Shown: one piece after another, positions 28,570-38,206 of the stretch
Layout of the letters: each line of letters starts with the position of its first letter
Numbering within the stretch: position 1 is the first letter of the stretch
Assembly (NCBI GenBank): GCA_023053545.1
Contig: JAKZAN010000063.1
Coordinates: 62,001-126,000 of the forward strand
Reading direction: 5' to 3'
Source: Lepidurus packardi
Lineage: Eukaryota > Arthropoda > Branchiopoda > Notostraca > Triopsidae
Length of the DNA: 64,000 nucleotides
Translations under genes and position numbers: made by a program
Notes under the pieces: generated by a model
The model's database searches: none
The model's input: the letters and a program-made list of their open reading frames with translations, nothing else
What the model was told of the DNA's origin: nothing

Positions 28570-29436
28570 ATGGAAACTAAACAGACTAAATGGCTTTATT
28601 TGATTGGACTTTCGCTAATCTGGGGAAGCTCGTTTATATTGATCAAGCGAGGCTTGCTGCACCTATCACCAATGCAAGTTGGCTCTTTCAGAATTATCGC
28701 AACAGCAGTTTTTCTATTGGCAATTGGTTTTAAGACGCTGCCAAAAATTCCAAGTTTTAAATGGAAATACATCGCCTTAACGTCTTTGTTTGGCACATTC
28801 ATACCTGCATTTTTATTTGCTATTGCGCAGACCCAAATTAGCAGCTCAGTTAGTTCTATTCTAAATTCCCTGACGCCTGTCAACACTTTAATTTTAGGCG
28901 CTTTGTTTTTTGGGTTAAACTTCAAGCGAGGCCAGATTATTGGCGTTTGCATCGGATTAATCGGAAGTGCATTGCTGATTTTGAACGGTGCTATGAATCA
29001 TCCCGGTCAAAACTATTGGTATACGATTCTGATTTTAATTGCTTCTTTGTGTTATGCTACCAATGTGAATTTGATCAAAAAGCATTTGTCTGAATTGAGT
29101 CCGTTGACGATTTCAACCGGAAATTTTGCGGTGATGTTATTGCCTGCAATCGGAATTTTATTATGTACAGACTTCTTTTCAATTGTCGGCAACGCTGATG
29201 TCCAGTATTCGATTTTCTTTGTATTGATTTTGGCAGTAGTTGGAACTGGCATTGCCAATATTTTATTCTTTAAATTGATTCAGATTTCGTCGCCTGTTTT
29301 TGCAACTTCGGTAACCTACCTCATTCCGGTTATCGCATTCTTCTGGGGATTGCTGGATAATGAAATGCTAACGCCAATACAGTTTTTAGGCGCATTTATT
29401 GTTTTGATAGGCGTTTATCTTTCGGGTAAAAAATAA
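28570..29436 (+). CDS. EamA/DMT family transporter
   Basis: A 288-residue inner-membrane permease with ten predicted hydrophobic segments arranged as two EamA repeats (LIGLSLIWGSSFILIKRGL..; LCYATNVNLIKKHLSELSPL..). The substrate is unknown; members export amino acids or metabolites. It is a single gene between two terminators. Confidence 0.88.
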   Translation: METKQTKWLYLIGLSLIWGSSFILIKRGLLHLSPMQVGSFRIIATAVFLLAIGFKTLPKIPSFKWKYIALTSLFGTFIPAFLFAIAQTQISSSVSSILNSLTPVNTLILGALFFGLNFKRGQIIGVCIGLIGSALLILNGAMNHPGQNYWYTILILIASLCYATNVNLIKKHLSELSPLTISTGNFAVMLLPAIGILLCTDFFSIVGNADVQYSIFFVLILAVVGTGIANILFFKLIQISSPVFATSVTYLIPVIAFFWGLLDNEMLTPIQFLGAFIVLIGVYLSGKK

Positions 29437-29462
29437 AAAAGGCCGCTGTGAAGCGGCCTTTT
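29437..29462. terminator. bidirectional terminator EamA / M16
   Basis: A perfect stem AAAAGGCCGC / GCGGCCTTTT with loop TGTGAA. Confidence 0.92.
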
Positions 29463-29484
29463 CTACAATTTGTTATGCAAAAGT

Positions 29485-31524
29485 TTATTCAAAGTCAGCG
29501 TCAGTTACACCTTCGTTGATTTTAACTTCACTTGTGTTGAATTCAAGTTCGATACCAACATCCATAATCATCTGGTATGGAATCTTAACACCTTTCACAG
29601 TTTTGTATTCACCGTAATTGATGATTTGTGTCATTTTTTGACCACCTTGTTCAAGTTCTCTTGCTTCAGCAATTTTCAAACCTGTTTTTACCTCGTAGTA
29701 AAGTGTTTGCTTGCCGTTTTTAATCGCATACGCGTCGTTTCCGCCAATGTTTTCGATGCCCTCAAGTTTAACACCTGGTGTAGATGCCAAAAGCAATTCT
29801 TCGAAATTTGCAGCACTGCTTTTGCGTTCCGCCAATTCTTCAGCAGTAAGATCTTTGCGTTGTCCTCTTTGAACCGTGTAACCTTTCTTGTCAGTTAACA
29901 CTTGTTTCATCATTGTCATGCCCATCGCTTTGATTTCGTTGACTTTTTTATTTGATGACGACTTTGTTGTCATTTCAAGCGGTGTTCCTTGCACTTCCCC
30001 AGATGCAGTTGTACTAATCGTTTTCACAGCTTTCACAGCTTTTTCGCCACCAATTGCTTTGATATAATTGTCAAGAACTGTTTTCACAGTCACGCCTGCA
30101 GGAGCCGCTTTTTTGATAACTGGTTTCTCTGTTGGGTTGCCATATTTATCAAAGTAGAATACTGGATAGCCTAATTTTTCCAAACCTGGCAAAACGTCAG
30201 CAGCTTTTCCAACCACAACAATTCGTTGGTTGTCCGCTTGGAAATATTTGTTGGCCACTCTTTGAATGTCTTCAGGAGTTACAGCGTTGATGTTTTTGAT
30301 GTAATTTTCATAAAAATCAGCTGGTAAACCTTCAGTTTGAATGTTCAATGCGTATCGGGCAACAGTTTGTGGTTTTTCGATTTGCATCACGAAACGGCCA
30401 ATGTATCCTGCTTTCACGTTGTTCAATGCTTCGTCAGAAACTTTTTCCGTGCGGATGCGTTTGATTTCTTTCATGAATTCAACTACAGCGCTATCAGTTA
30501 CTGCATTTCTAACTTGTGAAGAAGCTCTAAACGTTTGTACGTAACGGCTTCCGCCAATTCCTGAACGTGCGCCATATGTCCAACCATGCGCTTCGCGTAG
30601 ATTCATGTTTAAGTAGCTGTTGAAGTCGCCGCCTAAAACTTGGTTGGCAAGGATAGCAGGAAAATAGTCCGGATCTTTCATTTCCAAACGAAGTGTATTC
30701 ATAACTGCAATTTCAGATTGAACCGCATTTGGCATGTCAACGAAATTGATTTGCGTAGTTTTTACATTCGATGGGTCTGGATAAGTTTGGCTTTCAGGTG
30801 TTCCTTTTTTCCATTTTCCAAAAAGCTTCTCTACAACTTTTTTAGTTTCTTTAAGCTTTACATCACCTATGATTACCATATAAGCATTTCCTGGCTGGAA
30901 AAATGTTTGGTAGTTGTTTTTGACGTCTTCAAGGGTAACATTTTTGATTGTTTCCTCACTTAAATATTCGCCAGACGGATGATTTTTTCCGTATGCCAAA
31001 ACAGAGCTAACGCGACCTGCAGCTGCAGAAACACTTTTCTCTTGGGTTTTTAGACCTTCAATCAATTTTGTTTTCTCTTTGTCGAATTGCTCTTGCGTGA
31101 ATACTGGGTTTAAAGCACCATCAGCCATTAATTCTAGAACGCGTGCGCCATATTTTGACAATGAGCTCGCATAGGCACCAGATGAGTTAAAACTAATATC
31201 TGCGCCTAAGAAATCCACTTCTTCGTTGAATGCATCTTTCGAAATTTTCTGCGTACCATTTCCAAGCATACTGCTCGTTAGGTTATCAACACCTTTTTTG
31301 TTTCCTTCTGCGTATGGTGCGTTGTCGATCGACAAACTAAAAGAAACACGTGGTAATTTATGATTTTCAACCACCATTACTCTAAGTCCGTTTTTCAAAA
31401 CGAACATTTCCGGTTTTTTTACTTTAATTGCAGGCGCCGGTCCTGGTTTTGGTTGCGATCTGTCTTGTGCTTCCATAACGACTGTTGACAACAGGCTTAA
31501 TAATAGGATAAATGTCTTTTTCAT
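29485..31524 (-). CDS. M16-family peptidase-like subunit, zinc motif missing
   Basis: A 679-residue secreted protein (signal peptide MKKTFILLLSLLSTVVMEAQ). It has the M16 fold of two homologous halves (about 40-460), but the position where HxxEH should stand reads GVDNLTSSMLGNGTQ, so it cannot bind the catalytic zinc. The last 200 residues form an extra LolA/LolB-like lipoprotein-sorting fold (TVLDNYIKAIGGEKAVKAVKTI..). The next gene on the strand's 5' side encodes the active partner, separated by 5 bases. Such active/inactive pairs act as heterodimers. Confidence 0.88.
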   Translation of the reverse strand: MKKTFILLLSLLSTVVMEAQDRSQPKPGPAPAIKVKKPEMFVLKNGLRVMVVENHKLPRVSFSLSIDNAPYAEGNKKGVDNLTSSMLGNGTQKISKDAFNEEVDFLGADISFNSSGAYASSLSKYGARVLELMADGALNPVFTQEQFDKEKTKLIEGLKTQEKSVSAAAGRVSSVLAYGKNHPSGEYLSEETIKNVTLEDVKNNYQTFFQPGNAYMVIIGDVKLKETKKVVEKLFGKWKKGTPESQTYPDPSNVKTTQINFVDMPNAVQSEIAVMNTLRLEMKDPDYFPAILANQVLGGDFNSYLNMNLREAHGWTYGARSGIGGSRYVQTFRASSQVRNAVTDSAVVEFMKEIKRIRTEKVSDEALNNVKAGYIGRFVMQIEKPQTVARYALNIQTEGLPADFYENYIKNINAVTPEDIQRVANKYFQADNQRIVVVGKAADVLPGLEKLGYPVFYFDKYGNPTEKPVIKKAAPAGVTVKTVLDNYIKAIGGEKAVKAVKTISTTASGEVQGTPLEMTTKSSSNKKVNEIKAMGMTMMKQVLTDKKGYTVQRGQRKDLTAEELAERKSSAANFEELLLASTPGVKLEGIENIGGNDAYAIKNGKQTLYYEVKTGLKIAEARELEQGGQKMTQIINYGEYKTVKGVKIPYQMIMDVGIELEFNTSEVKINEGVTDADFE

Positions 31525-31529
31525 GATGC

Positions 31530-32855
31530 TTAGTTTTGTGCTTTGTCTTTAGCAGGAACATAATCCAAAATCAACCTTTGATTTGGGTTTAGGTATTTCT
31601 TTGCTACTGTTCTGATTTCTTCAGCAGTAATTGAACGGTAGATTTCGATTTCAGTGTTAATCAAATTTACATCGCCGTACAAAAGGTAGAATGAAGCCAA
31701 ATTATCGGCAATTCCTTCAATGGTAGCGTTGCTGTTAACATACTGGTTGTCATACTTATTTTTCAGTTTTTGAAGGTCTTTATCAGACAACAATTCTGTT
31801 TGCAATTTCACAATCTCTGCATCAACTTCACCTAAAATTGCTTCAGGTTTTGTGTCGCCTTGAGGCATTCCGTATAAAATATACATGCCGTAGTCTTCTT
31901 GGTTGTAGCTAAAAGCGCCAATTTGAAGTGCCATTTTCTTATCGTCTACAATTTTCTTGTACAAACGGCTGCTTTTTCCGTCGCTTAAGATTGTAGAAAT
32001 CATATCCAATACGCGAGCATCACGCGTTTTCATTGATGGTGTTCTGTATGAAGCCACGATCATTGGTACTTGGATATTTGGATCTTGGTATGTCGCATGA
32101 AGTGCTTCTGTTATTGGCGCTTCAACGAATGTTTCACGTTTAATATCTGCGCCACGTGGAATTGCACCAAAATATTTCTGGATCCACTCTTTAGTTTGTG
32201 CGATGTTAATATCACCTGCTACAACTAAAACAGCATTATTTGGAACGTAAAATTTGCTGTTAAACGCTTGAAATTCTTCTAATTTCGCTGCGTCTAAATG
32301 TTCCATTGAACCGATAGTCGCCCAGCGGTATGGGTGGTTTGTGAACATATTGCGTTTCACTTCAGCAATTAAATTTCCGTATGGCTGATTGTCTACACGC
32401 AATCTTTTTTCCTCTTTAACAACTTCGTTCTGTGTGTCAACTCCAATTTGGTTGATAACAGGGTGCATCAATCGCTCAGATTCCATCCACAATCCCAATT
32501 CGGTGTTGTTTGAAGGGAAAACTTCGAAATAATAAGTACGATCGTCTGTAGTATTGGCGTTGTTTGTGCCACCATTTGAAGTTACAATCTTAAACCATTC
32601 GCCTCTTTTGATGTTTTTTGTTCCTTCAAAAAGTAAGTGTTCAAAAAAGTGTGCGAATCCGGTTCTACTTGGGTTTTCGTCTTTTGCGCCAACGTGGTAC
32701 ATTACAGATGTAATCACGACCGGAGCTGATGGATCATTGTGAAGAATAACGTGCATCCCGTTGTCCAGGTTGTATTCTTCAAAAGCTACTTTTTGGGCGG
32801 AAGCGGTCGCTCCCAAGGTCAGCGCAGCACTTAAAGCCATTAGTGAATTTTTCAT
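31530..32855 (-). CDS. M16 family zinc peptidase, active subunit
   Basis: A 441-residue secreted protein (signal peptide ending ATASAQ). The inverted zinc motif HxxEH is complete in GFAHFFEHLLFEGT, with the distal Glu in a typical position (NEVVKEEKRLRVDN). It resembles mitochondrial-processing-peptidase-like periplasmic proteases. It is the first gene of a two-gene unit with the zinc-less partner. Confidence 0.92.
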   Translation of the reverse strand: MKNSLMALSAALTLGATASAQKVAFEEYNLDNGMHVILHNDPSAPVVITSVMYHVGAKDENPSRTGFAHFFEHLLFEGTKNIKRGEWFKIVTSNGGTNNANTTDDRTYYFEVFPSNNTELGLWMESERLMHPVINQIGVDTQNEVVKEEKRLRVDNQPYGNLIAEVKRNMFTNHPYRWATIGSMEHLDAAKLEEFQAFNSKFYVPNNAVLVVAGDINIAQTKEWIQKYFGAIPRGADIKRETFVEAPITEALHATYQDPNIQVPMIVASYRTPSMKTRDARVLDMISTILSDGKSSRLYKKIVDDKKMALQIGAFSYNQEDYGMYILYGMPQGDTKPEAILGEVDAEIVKLQTELLSDKDLQKLKNKYDNQYVNSNATIEGIADNLASFYLLYGDVNLINTEIEIYRSITAEEIRTVAKKYLNPNQRLILDYVPAKDKAQN

Positions 32856-33018
32856 AAAGATTAATAATTTTGCGTTATAGGTGTTTGTTCCAAAGACAAT
32901 GTTACATCAAAAATATATTTTTTCTTATAGAACTTACATATATTATGTAAAATTCTCTGTCAAAGAACATCATTTCGAAGACCAGGAGCATAAAAATTAA
33001 TTATTTTCTGTTTTGGAA

Positions 33019-33048
33019 TTGCATGATTCATATTAAGTTGTATATTTG
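33019..33048 (+). promoter_or_regulatory. promoter of rplU-rpmA
   Basis: TTG (33019-33021), 19 bases, then TATATTTG (33041-33048): an exact fit to the Bacteroidetes housekeeping consensus. The leader is about 30 bases. Confidence 0.75.
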
Positions 33049-33080
33049 CAGCCATTTATAAACAAATAAACATCATTGTT

Positions 33081-33452
33081 ATGTATGCAATCGTAGAGAT
33101 AGCAGGGCAACAATTTAAAGTAAGCAAAGACTTAAAGGTTTACGTTCATCGTTTAGCTGACAAAGAAGGAGATGCAATTTCATTTGCAAAAGTTCTTTTG
33201 GTTGAAGATAACGGTTCAATCACTTTAGGCGCCCCCGCTATATTAGGAGCTTCAGTAGAAGCCAAAGTCCTTCAGCACTTAAAAGGAGACAAAGTAATCG
33301 TTTTCAAAAAGAAACGAAGAAAAGGGTACAAAAAGAGAAACGGTCACAGACAGTATCTTACTCAAATCCAAATTTCAGGCATTACATTGCCAGGAGCTGC
33401 AAAGAAAAAAGAAGCTAAAAAAGCTGAAGTAACAACTGAAGAAAATAACTAA
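33081..33452 (+). CDS. rplU: 50S ribosomal protein L21
   Basis: A 123-residue ribosomal protein that binds 23S rRNA. The family core is YAIVEIAGQQFKV..and the KKRRKGYKKRNGHRQ basic loop followed by ISGI. The C-terminal tail (KKKEAKKAEVTTEENN) is longer than in enterics. It forms the usual pair with rpmA, 19 bases downstream. Confidence 0.98.
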   Translation: MYAIVEIAGQQFKVSKDLKVYVHRLADKEGDAISFAKVLLVEDNGSITLGAPAILGASVEAKVLQHLKGDKVIVFKKKRRKGYKKRNGHRQYLTQIQISGITLPGAAKKKEAKKAEVTTEENN

Positions 33453-33471
33453 CATTTAAAACTAATACGTC

Positions 33472-33732
33472 ATGGCTCACAAGAAAGGTGTCGGTAGTTC
33501 TAAGAACGGTAGGGAATCAGAATCGAAACGTTTAGGTGTTAAGATTTACGGAGGCCAAGCAGCTATCGCTGGGAACATCATCGTAAGACAAAGAGGTTCT
33601 AAACACAATCCAGGAGAAAACGTGTACATCAGTAAAGATCATACTTTACATGCACGTGTTGATGGGGTTGTAAAGTTCCAGAAAAAACGCGATAATAAAT
33701 CGTATGTATCTATCCTTCCATTCGAAGCATAG
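33472..33732 (+). CDS. rpmA: 50S ribosomal protein L27
   Basis: An 86-residue protein near the peptidyl transferase centre. The core [38 protein letters not shown] is intact. The N-terminus starts MAHKKG with no cleavable extension. It is followed by a strong terminator. Confidence 0.98.
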   Translation: MAHKKGVGSSKNGRESESKRLGVKIYGGQAAIAGNIIVRQRGSKHNPGENVYISKDHTLHARVDGVVKFQKKRDNKSYVSILPFEA

Positions 33733-33754
33733 TACTCGATTTCAATCAAATATA

Positions 33755-33785
33755 AAAGCCATTCCGAAAGGAATGGCTTTTTTTG
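33755..33785 (+). terminator. terminator of rplU-rpmA
   Basis: Perfect stem AAAGCCATTCC / GGAATGGCTTT, tetraloop GAAA, then a T-run. Confidence 0.92.
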
Positions 33786-33836
33786 TATAGTATCTTGGTG
33801 TGACAAAAAGGACAGACATTCTATTCCTGCTTTTTA

Positions 33837-34196
33837 TTAGTCTGCTTTCATTTTTTCCAGCGTGCGGTTATACGCTTCTTTGGTGTCCTGACCTGCCGAC
33901 TTCATTGCAGCTTTAGTTTTGTCCCAAGCTTCCTTTGCTTCTTTAGAAACTTCTCGCGCAGCTTGCTCAGCTTTTGTATCGCCTCGTTTCGCGGCGGCGT
34001 CAGCATCTCGCTCTGCGTCCTGATAACGTTTCTCTGCATCGTCAAGAACTAGAATATAATCCACGTCTGTTTCGGTTTTAGTACTCATTGTTCCATCCGA
34101 ATTGAATTGGGTTTCTGTCTCTGTAGATGTTTCTTTCTTGCAAGCCGTAGTAAACAATAAACTGCAGATAGCGATGGTTAAAGCTGCCTTTTTCAT
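33837..34196 (-). CDS. small helical lipoprotein of unknown function
   Basis: A 119-residue protein with lipobox LLFTTAC (Cys 19). A Thr/Glu-rich spacer is followed by a long amphipathic helix with many Ala, Lys and Glu (about 50-119), likely a coiled coil. It resembles YtxH/apolipoprotein-like stress proteins in composition only. It is a single gene. Confidence 0.75.
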   Translation of the reverse strand: MKKAALTIAICSLLFTTACKKETSTETETQFNSDGTMSTKTETDVDYILVLDDAEKRYQDAERDADAAAKRGDTKAEQAAREVSKEAKEAWDKTKAAMKSAGQDTKEAYNRTLEKMKAD

Positions 34197-34265
34197 AATG
34201 CTAATTTTTTAAGTTGTTTAAATTTAGGCATTAATTCGATGGAGTGGTGGTAAATAAATATTAAA

Positions 34266-34289
34266 AAACCCCGCTTGAGGGCGGGGTTT
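34266..34289 (-). terminator. terminator of the 34309 gene
   Basis: Stem AAACCCCGC / GCGGGGTTT, loop of six bases. Confidence 0.88.
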
Positions 34290-34308
34290 AATGCTTTGTT
34301 ATAATAGT

Positions 34309-34995
34309 TTAGTTTCCAAATCCTACTCTAAATCCAAATTGAAGGTTTGGAGCGGATTTATTAGTGGTAACTTCAACCGGTCTGCTTTGGCTCGCTGCTG
34401 GATCGTACTCTGACACGAACCGCTCTCTGTCTACTTGCATGAATCCAAATCCAAAATATGACTCCAAGGCGATATTAGAATCGGCGAAAATTTGCTTTGA
34501 AATGATAAGTGCTAAACCTGTTTTCACTTTTGAATCCAATTTATCGCTCCAGTTGTTCGATTCGTCGCTAGTATCATATGCTCTATTGGTTGTTTTTCGG
34601 AAAACTTGTAAACCAAATGACCAACCTTCGAGTGCGTCATAATCTGATGAAGGATAAAATTTAATGGTGGCACGGAATGCGCTGCCCATTGCGGCTTTGG
34701 TCTCAAAAAAATCATCCGAATCATCTGCTGAAAGGAGGGAATTTGGCAAGTATGCATAAGTAAGGCCAACCGAAGCCTCAACGCTGAATTTTGGCGCAAA
34801 ACGGTATTCACCGATTAGCGGGAATTCTCCAGCTAAAACTGAAAGTAGGTCTGTTTTTACTGCCCACTTATACGAATTGTCTTTACTTTTTTGTGATACT
34901 TCTGGTGTAAAAACCTTAATTTTAGTAGGCTGATTCTGTGCATGTAGTGCCGAAATAGCGAAAAACGCAGTGGCGATTAGGATACTTTTTCTCAT
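34309..34995 (-). CDS. outer-membrane beta-barrel-like secreted protein
   Basis: A 228-residue protein from ATG 34995 (signal peptide MRKSILIATAFFAISALHAQ). Upstream in-frame residues lie across the promoter TATTTTTG (35031 to 35024). Strand-rich pattern (WAVKTDLLSVLAGEFPLIGEYRFAPKFS..) and a C-terminal end in FRVGFGN fit a small porin-like barrel (DUF3575-type). The function is unknown. Confidence 0.75.
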   Translation of the reverse strand: MRKSILIATAFFAISALHAQNQPTKIKVFTPEVSQKSKDNSYKWAVKTDLLSVLAGEFPLIGEYRFAPKFSVEASVGLTYAYLPNSLLSADDSDDFFETKAAMGSAFRATIKFYPSSDYDALEGWSFGLQVFRKTTNRAYDTSDESNNWSDKLDSKVKTGLALIISKQIFADSNIALESYFGFGFMQVDRERFVSEYDPAASQSRPVEVTTNKSAPNLQFGFRVGFGN

Positions 34996-35079
34996 TTGTT
35001 TGATTTTTCGTAAAATATTTTGCCAAAAATATGTTATTAAAATCTTAAAAATGGTACTTTGGCGCAAAATTAATCAAAA

Positions 35080-36570
35080 ATGAGAAAGTATTGTTTTTTA
35101 TTGGTTCTAACTCTTGGAAACATGATTGCCCAGGACGTTGAACTTAAGTGGGCAGAAAAAATTAAAACCAAAGGGCAAGCCATGATATTGGGCGGCAAGA
35201 ACGGTCGGTTTTATACGGGGCACCGCAACTCTGACGATCAACTAATTGGCAGAATTTACGATAAAAACCTGAAGTTGATTGATGAGAAGCCAATTACATT
35301 TGATATAGACTCGAAAAAGCGTGTTTATAGCGGCTCAATATTTTTAGGGGATAATATTGTGCACTTAATTAAAGAAAATATCCGAAAGGAAGACAAGCTT
35401 TACCTGTATGGCGCCAAAACGGACTTGAGTCTAAAATCAGATTCGAAAATTTATGTTTTGGACGAAGCAGAGGATAATGCGCCTGTTTTTGGGCTGGTGG
35501 CCGTATCGCCTGATTCTACAAAAGTTGTGGCTTATAATGAGACTAAAGGACGCAAGAAGGATCCGAGCTTGTTGAATCTGAAAGTGTATAACTCGGCCTT
35601 GACGGAAGTTATCATGGAGCGTTCTGTGAGTTTGCCAATTAAAGCCTCAAGGTTTTACCGCGAAGCTGTGAAGGTTGATAATTTTGGAAATGTTTATGTG
35701 TTGGCTAAAATCTACAAAGAAAGATCTGATCGCGGAAAGGACCAAAGCGAGTATTCTTATAAGATTTTTGCTTTTTCAAAAGACGACCAAAAAGAGTTCG
35801 ACTTCGATTTTGCTGACCGCGACATTGAGTCAATTGGTATATTGCCAGGAGAAAATAATACTTTAGTATGTACAGGTTTCTTGAAAATCCTGAATAAAGG
35901 TTTCTTCGGAAAAGGGAAGAAGACATTAATTTCTGATGAAATGTTTTCAGCTTTGATTGATTGCAAGACGCTTTCAGTACAAACTTCGAAAAAAATTGGT
36001 GTTGAAGGATTATACCCAGAAAACCCAAGAAAAAACGAAGATTACGTGCCTTATGAAGTGCGTGAAATATTTTACACAAAAGACGGTGGTTCGGTTGTTG
36101 TAGCAGAACAATATAAATTGGTCATTACGACAAGTTCTTCGCCAAATGGCGGTACGCACACGACGTACACTTTTTATTACTGCGATATTGCTGTCATCCA
36201 CATCAACAATAAATCGGAAGTTGTATCTGTTTCTAAAATGCCGAAATACCAACGCAATGCTGGAAATCCATCGATTAAAGCAACGCAGTACAACGGAAAT
36301 ACATACATCATCTACGAAGATTTGGAGAAAAACGCCGAGGCTGAAACAGACAAAGACACGAAACGAAGCAGCCGCAGCATGTTCTCATCTGATTCGAAAA
36401 ATGCGCTGTTCTTGATGACGGTTGCTGCGGATGGCGATATGAAAAAGGACATTATCTATTCTTATAAAGACAGTAAAATTCGCCCACGAATCCTGACTAG
36501 TTTTGTGGCTGGCAAGAACGTAATCATTCTAAACGCTGATGATCAAATTGGGGTTTTAAAAATTAAATAG
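35080..36570 (+). CDS. secreted protein of unknown function, probable beta-propeller
   Basis: A 496-residue protein with signal peptide (MRKYCFLLVLTLGNMIAQ). It shows regularly spaced strand-turn units (VFGLVAVSPDSTKVVAYNETKG; VDNFGNVYVLAKIYK; DGGSVVVAEQYKLV), typical of propellers. I do not recognise a named family. It is divergent from the barrel protein and ends at a strong terminator. Confidence 0.75.
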   Translation: MRKYCFLLVLTLGNMIAQDVELKWAEKIKTKGQAMILGGKNGRFYTGHRNSDDQLIGRIYDKNLKLIDEKPITFDIDSKKRVYSGSIFLGDNIVHLIKENIRKEDKLYLYGAKTDLSLKSDSKIYVLDEAEDNAPVFGLVAVSPDSTKVVAYNETKGRKKDPSLLNLKVYNSALTEVIMERSVSLPIKASRFYREAVKVDNFGNVYVLAKIYKERSDRGKDQSEYSYKIFAFSKDDQKEFDFDFADRDIESIGILPGENNTLVCTGFLKILNKGFFGKGKKTLISDEMFSALIDCKTLSVQTSKKIGVEGLYPENPRKNEDYVPYEVREIFYTKDGGSVVVAEQYKLVITTSSSPNGGTHTTYTFYYCDIAVIHINNKSEVVSVSKMPKYQRNAGNPSIKATQYNGNTYIIYEDLEKNAEAETDKDTKRSSRSMFSSDSKNALFLMTVAADGDMKKDIIYSYKDSKIRPRILTSFVAGKNVIILNADDQIGVLKIK

Positions 36571-36594
36571 GAAGCAGCTAAGTTGCTCCTGAGG

Positions 36595-36624
36595 AAGCCT
36601 TCACTTTACTGTGGGGGCTTTTTT
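36595..36624 (+). terminator. terminator of the 35080 gene, overlapping the 3' end of a convergent XRE gene
   Basis: Stem AAGCCTTCAC / GTGGGGGCTT (two G-U pairs), loop TTTACT, then T6. The stop codon and last codons of the minus-strand XRE gene lie inside the hairpin. Nearly the same sequence recurs at 43721. Confidence 0.8.
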
Positions 36625-36851
36625 GGTTTATGTTGAAACGCAATAATACGCTTCGAGATGTGAAGCGTAATTTCGGATGTTTCTAATATTTGTGCAATCT
36701 GCAAAAGCATCTGAAGTGTGATGCTGATTTTCCCGTTTTCAATCTTATTATAGGAACCTTGCGAAATGTTTAGGCGCGCTGCCATATAATATTGAGAATA
36801 CCCTTTTTCGGGCCTAATCAACTTAATTTTTTTAAGTGTTTGATCTACCAT
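36606..36851 (-). CDS. small XRE-type helix-turn-helix regulator
   Basis: An 81-residue protein, essentially one HTH_3 domain: YSQYYMAARLNISQGSYNKIENGKISITLQMLLQIAQIL. It is related to the two small regulators at 59189 and 62967. It is divergent from the Cys-rich secreted frame at 37073, like those regulators are from lipoprotein genes. Its upstream region holds CCTTGTAGGAATTATT, whose complement contains AGGAATAA as in the other control regions. Confidence 0.8.
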   Translation of the reverse strand: MVDQTLKKIKLIRPEKGYSQYYMAARLNISQGSYNKIENGKISITLQMLLQIAQILETSEITLHISKRIIAFQHKPKKPPQ

Positions 36852-37072
36852 ACTTTTTTATTTAAAAACAACATTATAAATCTTAACAAGTAGGGATAGC
36901 GCAAAAGTAAAGTATTAACCTGATATATTGTTTAACAAGTTATTCCTTGTAGGAATTATTTTATAGGCGTAATATTGTGTCAAGTGACTTTAATTGATAA
37001 TATTTGGTGCGTCAACAGTTTCTGCAGAAAACAATTTAGTTGATGTATTTATGAATTAAAAATTATAAACAA

Positions 37073-37332
37073 ATGAAAAAATTATTATTTAGTGCAATTG
37101 CACTTTTGGCTTTTAGCTCTGCTTCTTTTGCTTCGCAAAAATTACCCAAGTCGTATTTCGCCGAAATGCACTAATCAACCCTGTTTGCTGGCAGTATGCG
37201 GCCGACAAGTGTGAACTATACGAAATGCAACATGGGTGTATGACTTCAACGCAGTATAGTTTCCTGTTTTATTCGTGCTATAACAAATGCTTAGACCTAT
37301 CAATCAGTAAACCATCCTTAAGTCAACCTTAA
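37073..37332 (+). pseudogene. small secreted Cys-rich protein gene with apparent frameshift
   Basis: The ATG at 37073 opens a 33-residue frame with a clear signal peptide (MKKLLFSAIALLAFSSASFA) and stops at 37172. In the -1 frame, joined at the A5 run 37137-37141, the sequence stays open to 37330-37332 and encodes a mature part of about 60 residues with five Cys. A terminator follows at 37338, so the unit looks like one gene. It may be a one-base deletion, a sequencing error or programmed slippage. I do not recognise the peptide. Confidence 0.5.
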
Positions 37333-37337
37333 ATTAT

Positions 37338-37366
37338 AAAAGCATTCTAAAAATTAGAATGCTTTT
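37338..37366 (+). terminator. terminator after the small secreted frame
   Basis: Perfect 12-bp stem AAAAGCATTCTA / TAGAATGCTTTT with loop AAAAT. Confidence 0.75.
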
Positions 37367-37378
37367 AACTATCTACTT

Positions 37379-38125
37379 ATGAATAAAGCGTTATTACTAC
37401 TCACATTCGTATTATTTGCATTCGCAGATTCTACTCAAACCATGGCGCCAGCGTCTGGCCATGTAGTGTACAAAATTGGTAAATATATGATTGAAAGCAA
37501 AGCTGCGGTGCAAAGTAATCTGCAACAAAAACAGCAGTTCAAGGAAATAGACAACCAGTTCGAGCAGCTTCAATTTGATTTATATTTTAACAGCATAGCA
37601 GCGATATACGACGTTACCTCTGGAATTGATGCAAATGACGAAAACAGTTTTGAGGCGAAATTCGCGAAAATTATGGCTGGAGGGTTGTGTTATAAAAATT
37701 TAGAAACAAAGCAGAAGATAGAACAGAAAGAAACGTTTAATGAAGTTATTAATGTGGTTCTACCTTTTGAAGAGTACAATTGGGAAATTACAACTGAAAC
37801 AAAGATCATTAATGGATTTAAATGCTACAAAGCAACATCCGTGAAAGAAGAGTTTGACGAGATTAAAAATTTTACCAGAAGGTTCACGCCAACGGTTTGG
37901 TTTACACCTGAAATACCCTTTTCTTATGGACCGAAAGGTTTAGACGGGCTTCCCGGCTTAGTGTTGGAAGGAACATTTAATGGCAGGATTTTTTATTACG
38001 CAACAAACATTAATTTGCAATATTCAGGAAAGAGAAAGATAGACAAACCATCCAAGGGAACGTATTTGTCTGAAATTGAATTTTTAGCATTAGATGCTGC
38101 AAATTTCAGGAAGAACGTACATTAA
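37379..38125 (+). CDS. GLPGLI family protein (copy 1)
   Basis: A 248-residue secreted protein (signal peptide to about residue 18). Family hallmarks: VVYKIGKYM at the start, YNWEITTETKIINGFKCYKAT in the middle, and VWFTPEIPFSYGPKGLDGLPGLVLEG, which holds the namesake GLPGL(I/V) motif. GLPGLI proteins are periplasmic or surface proteins of unknown function, generally encoded beside TonB-dependent receptors. This is the first of a tandem array ending in such a receptor. Confidence 0.9.
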   Translation: MNKALLLLTFVLFAFADSTQTMAPASGHVVYKIGKYMIESKAAVQSNLQQKQQFKEIDNQFEQLQFDLYFNSIAAIYDVTSGIDANDENSFEAKFAKIMAGGLCYKNLETKQKIEQKETFNEVINVVLPFEEYNWEITTETKIINGFKCYKATSVKEEFDEIKNFTRRFTPTVWFTPEIPFSYGPKGLDGLPGLVLEGTFNGRIFYYATNINLQYSGKRKIDKPSKGTYLSEIEFLALDAANFRKNVH

Positions 38126-38206
38126 TTGGGTTTCGACAGTTAAGTAAGAAGCAGAATTGTTTTATAGGTCTCTATGAGTACAGCAACTAAATTTAATTAC
38201 AATAGG

